Positions 25,201 to 25,978 of a DNA stretch of 25,978 bases are shown here, piece by piece (positions within the stretch are counted from its first letter, which is position 1; every line of letters begins with the position of its first letter). A program made the position numbers and the translations under genes. The notes under the pieces were generated by a model that was given only the letters and a program-made list of their open reading frames with translations, did no database searches and had not been told where the DNA came from. Source of the stretch: an uncultured Pirellula sp. (GTDB lineage: Bacteria > Planctomycetota > Planctomycetia > Pirellulales > Pirellulaceae); NCBI GenBank assembly GCA_903892365.1, contig CAITIF010000060.1, forward strand, positions 1 through 25,978, read 5' to 3'.

Positions 25201-25741
25201 CCAAAATCCAGTCAACAATTTGGACGTCAACGCGGATACGTTTGTCTCCCCAATCGATGTTCTGATCGTGGTTAATGATATTAACTTCAATGGACCGCGA
25301 TTGCTGCCTAATGGTCTTGCAACACCTCCGTACTTGGACGTGGATGGAGATCAGGGGGTTGGGCCACTGGACGTTCTGCAACTGATCAACTTTATCAATA
25401 GTCGCGGAGGGGCAGGTGCAGGCTCGGAAGGCAATGGTGAAGGTGAAGGTTTTGAATCATCCGGAGCCAGCCAAATCGATGTGGTTATGATGCCAATGGT
25501 CGAGGTGCTCAAGGTGAATCGCGAAGCTCTGCAGCAACTTGCGGTAGAAGAAGGCGTTGACTTGGCAGTTTCTTCCGAGGCCGATTCGGTGCTTTATGGT
25601 CCAATGCTACCGATCCTAGATGATGAAAATTCGGACTTGGCAGAATCGCTCGAAACTTATCTGGCTCGGTGGAATAACGCCAAGGAAGATGAACAATTCT
25701 CGCCGCTGGATTCTGTCTTCGCGGGTGAGGATTGGGAATAG
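10271..25741 (+). CDS. Giant multidomain extracellular protein with metzincin-type protease, beta-helix, Ig array and dockerin
   Basis: A 5156-residue complete protein. The start is well fixed: an in-frame TAA at 10256-10258 lies just upstream and ATG 10271 is the first ATG after it. Domains by residue: LERRELMA motif (31-38), two SbsA-like Ig domains (about 41-178 and 181-296), zinc protease with HEIGHLLGLGH (509-519), PPC (565-671), beta-helix with an Fn3-like insert (about 724-1530), two PPC domains (about 1568-1930), propeller-like and jelly-roll-like block (about 1970-2565), FEF modules (2586-2760, 2918-3028, 3438-3536), last beta-helix (about 3068-3230), GEVED (3559-3733), ten cadherin-like Ig domains (3734-4973), dockerin pair (4981-5050), acidic tail ending LDSVFAGEDWE. 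Backbone order matches the upstream gene, so the two are paralogues. No classical hydrophobic signal peptide or C-terminal anchor is seen. Inferred role: exported surface or matrix protein with built-in protease; substrate unknown. Confidence 0.97.
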   Translation: MGIDASKSTYRNRATIQARRNQLRSLLCETLERRELMAIDGPRLLSIAPNSGEIFSTTSPNTLDESPRELVLRFDSAIAPATLQNGIRISRSGGDGVLGTSVLNVIPDVVIPPAFLNFPDPTNQRIVAARFSQPLPDDLYNVEIFGAAVDGGSPIRDTRGLTLLTGGSGKVTYQFDLEIGTKIIAVVPQPIDRSVSGVLTQRSRDIEVYFNDGELFERSVTTGFSNPNPPVVDPQFYNLIFTNESISPNDDESFRPTTITYDSVLRRATLTFQQDLDQLPTIKGSGTFRLRVGSNDPVASRLNPVSPMSLDLLTVPSDPGGVLSAARDLGAVNGSFSTVISQEIRSVNPLILDFPGSNFEPGHRDIQDETHLGGESGDFADANPEITTVLYSFMDNQSYGRDIANRPVFSSITPEQKQRVREVFEFYSAQLGIDVVEHLGPTVDGDGIKKIVVGDLAPNGGESGPGDVIGLAALGGELAIMDGSEAWDNTFGYGSNIPGTQSFFETSLHEIGHLLGLGHTYDLPPGTLQGSNGALGSPANPLEQVFPGNHDVVHGQHMFRPDNRDVDLYRFTVAPGTRGELRAETIAERLNSSSNLDTYLALMKRETNGTLTIVAANNNYFSEDSLVMANLEPGEYFLSVTAKGNEDNNPLITNSGSGGASQGNYQLRLDFKSSVASSLSESHSINTSLPKTALDGDGDGLAGGNFEFWFRAATAFTPATNPTTRTLFVDKAFAGATRNGSLANPFNRIVEATAVARPGDIIRLVGDNRTPDNLTDDAAFEIGDGGGSVGTLRDGSTLSVPRGVTLMIDSGAIFKFGGSRILVGSNDSTTDRSGAAIQVLGTPQRPVYFTSYSDESLGRDTNPLNTVPTPGNWGGIEIRNDFDRAQGRFDREREGIFLNTISNADMRFGGGLVGVGALAKTVNPIDLSEARPLIVGNRISFSADAAMSADPNSFEETLFTEQRYQNGGSFIPDYTRIGPDIRSNTLLDNSTNGLFVRIDTLAGSGLKSLGVPARINDSEITIVLGENVVIEGTPGGSLAEMIGPEVSLVSLNVVLPTGGSTGFAAATGLEYMITYVDRFGQESLPSAVMNTVVPINRSVQLANLPSATLDYVSRKIYRRENNAGAFLLVSTINKDDTVFVDNGRFINGSMQTLGQVDLRRARRDASLVIDPGVVIKSQGGRIEVGIGATMLAEGTIAKPIVFTSRRDDRYGAAGSLASLAEAREGYDTNNDGSASVGGAGDWAGIISRHLGELSIDNAVITFGGGESRIPGGFASFNAIEAYQSSLRLTNSVIENNGSGAARPGTTNRDARGVNEEAVIFVLASQPVILNNAIRNNAVADTAAVSIDANAMNTKRVVDYGRSTGPNQRESIGLGNFGPLVTNNRLGGNALNGMRVRGATLTTESVWDDTDIVHILQSEIIVPDFHTYGGLRLTSKSNESLVVKLSGTNAGFTATGQPLDIIDRIGGSVQFLGSPGFPVVLTSLSDDSIGAGFGFDGRSLLDTNNNGSSQGVVGDWRSIRVDAFANDRNVDQAYEREADLISNEGVNDFPDDAQDIGQVAANINAGDENIRLGTTLTGSIASPSDIDVYRFTGTAGTMVWIDIDQTSGSLDTVVELIDGNGQIIALSDNSVDESIAGSVFFDQSQIPINRTFPMDQMASVKRNALSNAQVDFLSTNPLDAGFRVSLPGSANSINDYFIRVRSSNVTPTTVNPLSRLTDPALVREGISVGLYKLQVRLQQTQEVSGSTVRFADIRFATRGLDVSGQPMHSMLVGETGEADPAEGVSNLPNPQPVGNVLASDRSAISIAGRLTTNQDVDAFRFTVARQGIQQVSTTADSHISVIIDIDYADGLGRANTQLAVYTAAGQLVLVADDSNIHDDQVAPTQEGNTSDLSRGSFGKRDAFLGPIELPAGDYILAIFNKSQSVAELVDKYTVSGVGDSRFEPIDSVIRIAEDRFDTLPPMRQTTAAPAEREDLFATGALLTSAVPFNFSDVAMFSVSGRRVNTANPLTGALESRMSADGATPIDYGTNGNSITDLAVSPAGKGVGFQTPDGTTTDANSGQFVGLDFGNGADATGASGLLTTTTRLVPGGTTFEVIQVPVNGNNVGVGMRFDGYTYSSNFASNNIASLWGVASRYSDTNARQPIMGFDANGAYTVVGVGTAVVSKNALYRLSSYSGTVGTALDPNGTNLDNNERGWGAGTRIMAHGFFVQSGSINANQNVNVVPALGTVSGLASVGNRLFAVTELGELMGMTPSDSQRHVFSDSYDVLLDPETNQPIAFSGLTAGPRSLQEGTINYSQILFGVTAAGRMYAFDTDGNFLNIFPRGASFIDGATALGGSRGINFSSLDSNLFHLSTREGTMVGHGRQQPFNDSSDLQTGSNRSIRFAYADPNQGVGTQPNSANDIFRVPELFNTYAGPGGARGAIESGLFDLRSYSPDDQPYLYFNYLLNTQDLENPIDDAAALDTFRVYGRGADGVEVLLATNNGTTGTGGYTSTRTNFGGAAGGGGSDEFDVANSRNQDAFGRHRLTTPLFDNTAGWRQARVSLASFAGKQDVRLRFEFSTSGDFRTADATRGGLELLAVPGERIQDGDNFTVGGETFEFDLGLVLNIPSGRSVKTGDRIIVGGDTFTFSNTPGGFNIPFAATDSPAGLALAVSAVLQANGYTVTASSATSNLLNVTELNGLPLSPIATYNIIGADPAIIQGLPGVAGGNTLLPITNAMTAVEVRDVIRAGLAEALNILGQETNVEVFRVRGNSILLHDSNALTFTNNPNARTGNRGVVVTSSTRVGDIFGPIDAGGNRFTSASLSGRNNGIGGVVGGLQIDDIIIGFAERGEQVLNGSTGAQLRPAILATPNYESVLAPGQPPQNEVEIGSYQVEIRAAADYGLSKQDGNLYWIDPETMFPSGRTFGTNDRLAKTISLQVTDTSLIVDGSSFTLSDGNNTLRFEFDVATTFNALLDPATGVAQGNIPIRIAPNATAVQIAAAIRDAINSTAAQASLKITASTRGDTIGGSLASTLPRASIIDIAGNVSTDVLGGLAGFAFGGAPIVLAFGQDTGFGEDLGDANRRREQGQFIVSSSVVRDSAEFGINVSAANSGTDPRPFPGVARNLVTLNSSDVAPGVVIANNVIENNRQGGIRISGAPGAVSTSLVEGPIGVARVLNNTIVGGGSSTGSVGIQVTERASPTIINNILAGHSVGISASGIGTPTIVLGGNLYQRNTTDRTPGALTDSFEIFLQPSDPLFIDQARRRYYPAPLSQAIDSSIASLENRSSLEQVKDGVGLPVSSILAPTFDVNGLRRSDDPDVSTPAGQGGNVFIDRGAVDRVDFIGPVAIIQRPLDNDSLGIDDDTSSTYLQLEVGNLDFFEILLDERTGTGTDTLTITPESVILTENGRRLVEGSDYVFGFSANSRTIRLTPLAGFWRNDSIYEITLSNRQALQLNIPSGRSLTDGALATVVVGTTTLTMEFDSNGTVASGNVPIAFTSTSTSESISVQIFRAIRAIGGGATVTALGSDVLLLDGVTSVTGLPFVSLVPIEDMAANPLQANRSNSLTQFTIVMPEVGLDFGDGPIRTLYADDGARNAIFPSDSTGLLLGARVDSEADGVPGPLANSDDLFGQLNSSGFVLNDEDGVTFTGVFNEHVIPAVTVAVVVNGDGYLDAWFDWNRDGDYTDAGEQVLTSVGVSNGTFTFLQQAPAGANPGFTTARFRLSSKSGVPDFGVAIGGEVEDYLIEVLPGHPPVAVNDPDPTKAAQYRVNEENVLIVSAADGILFNDTDVDIPVELLQVKDEDLLLPGVQPVRGPANGTLVLNLDGSFTYTPNTDFFGQDTFTYRVTDPRLVSNNTATVTITVNPVNDAPLAFDDLERINEDTITVWDGSRFTSNDFKGATTLVPPTSIANEENQTLTVVNARFVLADRITTRPARAGESISVVGNVIRYVPGTNYNNSIDGPVFVELEILDNGVSGFPEGPDFKNSFSILTINIDAINDSPSFSLVQPTPPPALPTTTSVPTINALGEMSMSVSVNEDSATQRLAIFSGITAGPATAVDEIGLVPGLPGQVVNMNVNVRPQDNYLFTATGRPRVVNRQANGQAELEFTLVPDANTLLLGPAIVTFQLDDQGGLGAPPNGPTGPLSRMHTVTINARPVNDPPIVSDDSRTFREDVAQSWTQTEFLANDTTGPANENRQTLSIADARLVTPRAGETLTLVNGVISYTPAPNYNRLIGGNVLIELDVRDTLDVGDQGSVQTRTSILTLTITEENDSPSFSLVELAPISTAPVTDAGTGEMSMTVNINEDAPTQNLRIFSGVAVAPPTALDELGLVSNLPGQPTNFIVTLRPQDVGLFTSTGQPRVNVLAGGAAELEFTLSADVNSLASGPAVVTFQMDDRGGFGVFPNGPTGSTSIVHTVTINVRPVNDPPVVGNDSRTILEDVAQSWPQADFLANDTVGPPNESAQTLSIVGARIISPTWPGQSVSVSNGRIVYTPGTNYNRIIAGNVLVALDVRDTLDVGDQGVVQTSVSTLTITIDPVNDSPVFNLVQVAPVTSAPTTNPTTGSMSLTLTVDEDTPTPKIAIFDGIAPAPALANDELGLVNGLPSQPTDFIVTVRPQDQFLFTATGRPTVNKLANGRGEIEFTLAPNANTPVGSPAIITFQINDQSGLASPPNGPTGSFSRIHTVTLAVTSVNDAPVAVADQYTVSEDVVLTVPGPGLLTNDQDVDLPDDVLSINGNMGVSSLGATVSVASNGQLTYNPLAAVELQRLLGGATANDTFTYTVRDRLGAVSGVATVTVTVSGVNDAPVAVDDVVNVPVNTPRVISVLANDSDVDNAINPATIEIGELPIFGSITVLANGQVEYRPNTDYRGLDTFTYRVRDVLGRASNEGRVRITVNSAPVALPDSAVAGRGQTILIDVLQNDSDRDGTLDPSSVRIVGGPDSGVATVQSNGKVSFTANAQFLGLATFQYIVADNDGLASNIADVTINVVRSIYQNPVNNLDVNADTFVSPIDVLIVVNDINFNGPRLLPNGLATPPYLDVDGDQGVGPLDVLQLINFINSRGGAGAGSEGNGEGEGFESSGASQIDVVMMPMVEVLKVNREALQQLAVEEGVDLAVSSEADSVLYGPMLPILDDENSDLAESLETYLARWNNAKEDEQFSPLDSVFAGEDWE
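10361..10384 (+). other. Planctomycete LE-R-x-L(L/M)A N-terminal export-associated motif
   Basis: Residues 31-38 read LERRELMA, preceded by LLCET and a basic stretch (QARRNQLR). Planctomycete giant surface proteins commonly start this way (LEPRRLLA, LESRLLLA and similar) in place of a conventional hydrophobic signal peptide. Here the Pro is Arg and the usual second Leu is Met. An export or processing role is inferred. Confidence 0.7.
10391..11158 (+). other. Two N-terminal SbsA-like Ig domains of the second protein
   Basis: The first begins PRLLSIAPNSGE and has ELVLRFDSAIAPATLQNG, a typical bacterial Ig-like strand pattern. The second begins TKIIAVVPQPIDRSV and has RDIEVYFNDGELF and ATLTFQQDLDQLP. 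Both match the general form seen at the front of bacterial surface-layer-type proteins: a statement strand, then a V-x-F-(N/D) strand. Sub-family assignment is uncertain. Confidence 0.5.
11420..11950 (+). other. Metzincin/matrixin-like zinc metalloprotease domain
   Basis: Residues 509-519 read HEIGHLLGLGH, a full HExxHxxGxxH zinc-binding motif with the catalytic Glu, at 11795-11827. The domain begins near residue 384 with ITTVLYSFMDNQSYG, followed by a helix with EQKQRVREVFEFYSAQLGID. A Met in HGQHMFRPD (about residues 555-560) is a possible Met-turn, but this is uncertain. Directly after it comes a PPC domain, a classic neighbour of secreted proteases. All ligands are present, so it may be active; autoprocessing or cleavage of outer proteins is speculation. 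Confidence 0.82.
11963..12283 (+). other. PPC domain following the protease
   Basis: Begins DVDLYRFTVAPGTRGEL, continues with SNLDTYLALMKRETNG and EPGEYFLSVTAKGNED, and ends GNYQLRLDF (residues 565-671). The protease-PPC order matches secreted peptidases, where this domain is often cleaved off. Here it instead lies before thousands of further residues. Confidence 0.82.
12440..14870 (+). other. Right-handed parallel beta-helix region with Fn3-like insert
   Basis: It opens with TLFVDKAFAG and NGSLANPFNRIVEA, the usual front of beta-helix domains in secreted proteins. Rungs follow such as GAIFKFGGSRILVGS, KPIVFTSRRDD, RLTNSVIENNGSG and PVILNNAIRNNAV. Between about 13411 and 13700 a segment with GLEYMITYVDRFGQES and KIYRRENNAG looks like an Fn3-like beta-sandwich inserted in the helix. 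The stretch around TTESVWDDTDIVH at about 14470 is almost the same in the first protein at about 100-140. Confidence 0.65.
14974..16060 (+). other. Second and third PPC domains of the second protein
   Basis: The second PPC runs about 14974-15475, with PSDIDVYRFTGTAGTMVWID and SLDTVVELIDGNGQIIALSD. The third runs about 15666-16060, with NQDVDAFRFTVARQG and ANTQLAVYTAAGQLVLVADD, ending LPAGDYILAIFNKS. The order and the linker FADIRFATRGLDVSGQ match the first protein at 640-1671. Confidence 0.72.
16180..17970 (+). other. Propeller-like segment followed by a jelly-roll-like domain, absent from the first protein
   Basis: From about 16180 to 17380 several strands recall beta-propeller blades: LASVGNRLFAVTELGELMGM, ILFGVTAAGRMYAFDTDGNF, SNLFHLSTREGTMVGHG. 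From about 17416 to 17970 a beta-sandwich follows (LFDLRSYSPDDQPYLYFNY, TFRVYGRGADGVEVLLATN, WRQARVSLASFAGKQDVRLR), resembling MAM or carbohydrate-binding jelly rolls. Then IDDIIIGFAERGEQV at about 18735 looks like a returning strand. Fold calls are by pattern only. Confidence 0.42.
18026..19354 (+). repeat. FEF modules of the second protein before the last beta-helix (18026-18550, 19022-19354)
   Basis: The first stretch is a compound unit with two D-G/T-G starts (QDGDNFTVGGETFEFD and KTGDRIIVGGDTFTFS). The second is a clean unit: DGSSFTLSDGNNTLRFEFD, GNIPIRIAPNATAVQIAAAI, RDAINSTAAQASLKITAS. They match the units described at 5113-6990. Confidence 0.62.
19474..20565 (+). other. Last beta-helix turns and closing block of the second protein
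   Basis: REQGQFIVSSSVVRDSAEFG matches RDQGQFIINASTVSDARDYG of the first protein. Rungs continue with VIANNVIENNRQGGIRISG, ARVLNNTIVGGG and SPTIINNILAGHSVG. The closing block has LRRSDDPDV, GGNVFIDRGAVDR and LTENGRRLVEGSDYVFGF. Confidence 0.6.
20582..20878 (+). repeat. Single FEF module before the GEVED domain of the second protein
   Basis: LNIPSGRSLTDGALATVVVG, then TLTMEFDSNGTVASGNVPIA, then an I-x-x-Q-I-F-R-A-I segment. It occupies the place where the first protein has its long array. The phrase LNIPSGRS also occurs in the earlier unit near 18090, suggesting duplication within this protein. Confidence 0.6.
20945..21469 (+). other. GEVED domain of the second protein
   Basis: Begins VGLDFGDGPIRTLYADDGA, has DAWFDWNRDGDYTDAGEQVL, and ends AIGGEVEDYLIEVLPG. 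It occupies the same position relative to the Ig array as in the first protein. Confidence 0.88.
21830..24304 (+). repeat. Threefold A/B Ig super-repeat
   Basis: A units at 21830-22219, 22700-23038 and 23501-23842 share a FLANDT or close motif, GP-x-NE-x-x-QTLSI and NYN(R/N). B units at 22220-22699, 23039-23500 and 23843-24304 begin SPSFSLV or SPVFNLV and share MS(M/L), NEDxxTQ or DEDTPTP, DE(I/L)GLV, RPQD, LF(T)xTG(R/Q)P and PNGPTG. Pair length is about 268 to 290 residues. Protein identity between copies is high by eye while codons differ, so the duplication is not very recent. Confidence 0.88.
23320..23327 (+). repeat. Homopolymer run of eight G inside the second giant gene
   Basis: Eight consecutive G within the second B unit encode part of LAGGAAELEF. 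The sister copies read ANGQAELEF and ANGRGEIEF and have no such run. The frame is open as given. Confidence 0.9.
25211..25420 (+). other. Dockerin type I pair of the second protein
   Basis: Calcium loops DVNADTFVSPID and DVDGDQGVGPLD are complete at positions 1, 3, 5 and 12, each followed by a helix (VLIVVNDINF, VLQLINFINSRG). A Gly/Glu-rich linker follows. The first loop is the same as in the first protein. Confidence 0.92.
25421..25738 (+). other. Acidic C-terminal tail with terminal LDSxFA motif
   Basis: After the Gly/Glu linker the tail contains ESLETYLARWNNAKED and ends FSPLDSVFAGEDWE. The first protein's tail has PSLAEYLASFGNEAEEE and ends YESLDSFFAEAFGQ. The shared features are (L)-x-x-YLA, an acidic spacer and LDS(V/F)FA within the last 15 residues. 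There is no hydrophobic anchor. Confidence 0.6.
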
Positions 25742-25775
25742 TCTTATTAGGTTTTGATAGGGAACAATTCGAATA

Positions 25776-25805
25776 AAGAACGCATGCCCAGGCATGCGTT
25801 TTTTT
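25776..25805 (+). terminator. Rho-independent terminator after the second giant gene
   Basis: The arms aacgcatgc and gcatgcgtt are a perfect 9-base inverted repeat around ccag, followed directly by a T run, and preceded by an A-rich stretch. It starts about 35 bases after the stop codon. This marks the end of the transcript. Confidence 0.92.
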
Positions 25806-25978
25806 ATGGAGTTCGTAGTAACGTCGAGCAGTTGTCCCAACTACTTGGAACTGCGGACTAGGCTTCCTTCTCGACGGTAGTAATTAGAATTCAACGAATC
25901 TATTGCGTTTTGGGTGCTTGATCACCGGGGTAAAGTGCCAGCGACTGTGACTTGAGCTGGAGGATTGGCTACAAGCTT
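25806..25978. other. Downstream flank with no recognisable gene
   Basis: No convincing coding region or promoter is seen in these 173 bases. A weak nested inverted repeat is present: cgtcgag at 25822-25828 with ctcgacg at 25870-25876, and cagtt/aactg inside it. This may be chance. Confidence 0.5.

Noticed and set aside
25822..25876. Nested inverted repeat downstream as a riboswitch or small RNA
   Set aside because: The arms are only 5 to 7 bases, with no recognised motif, promoter or terminator attached; chance is likely.
1..25978. CRISPR array, tRNA or insertion sequence
   Set aside because: No regularly spaced identical short repeats, no cloverleaf-type sequence and no transposase-like coding were found; nearly every base is in the two giant genes.

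Overview
The window is almost entirely filled by two giant, tandem, co-directional genes on the + strand. The first runs off the left edge (1-10161, at least 3386 codons visible). The second is complete (10271-25741, 5156 codons). Only 109 bases separate them, and a clear intrinsic terminator follows the second. I see no tRNA, rRNA, CRISPR array, transposase or insertion sequence.

The organism is most likely a planctomycete of the Pirellula/Rhodopirellula/Blastopirellula type. The grounds are the N-terminal LE-R-x-L(L/M)A motif of the second protein (LERRELMA) in place of a normal signal peptide, GEVED domains, pre-peptidase C-terminal (PPC) domains inside giant beta-rich proteins, cadherin-like Ig arrays spaced by VNDAP motifs, dockerin type I pairs followed by Gly/Glu-rich linkers, and moderate GC judged by eye. 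This combination is typical of giant extracellular proteins in that group. The genus cannot be fixed from the window.

Layout of the first protein (5' partial): end of a beta-helix segment, two PPC domains, a repeat module named here the FEF module, more beta-helix interrupted by a further PPC domain and two FEF modules, a beta-helix closing block, an array of about six to seven FEF modules, a GEVED domain, six cadherin-like Ig domains, a dockerin pair, a Gly/Glu linker and a charged tail.

Layout of the second protein: LERRELMA motif, two SbsA-like Ig domains, a metzincin-type zinc protease domain (HEIGHLLGLGH), a PPC domain, a long beta-helix with an Fn3-like insert, two PPC domains, a propeller-like plus jelly-roll-like block, FEF modules around a last beta-helix, a GEVED domain, ten Ig domains including a threefold A/B super-repeat, a dockerin pair and a charged tail.

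The two proteins are paralogues with the same backbone but different expansions: the first has multiplied FEF modules, and the second has multiplied Ig domains and gained the propeller/jelly-roll block. The inferred role is a pair of exported cell-surface, matrix or adhesion proteins, the second with a protease near its N-terminus. Partner specificity, substrate and localisation cannot be read from the sequence. The least described elements are the FEF module, the shared C-terminal LDSxFA tail, the A/B super-repeat and the nested domain insertions.
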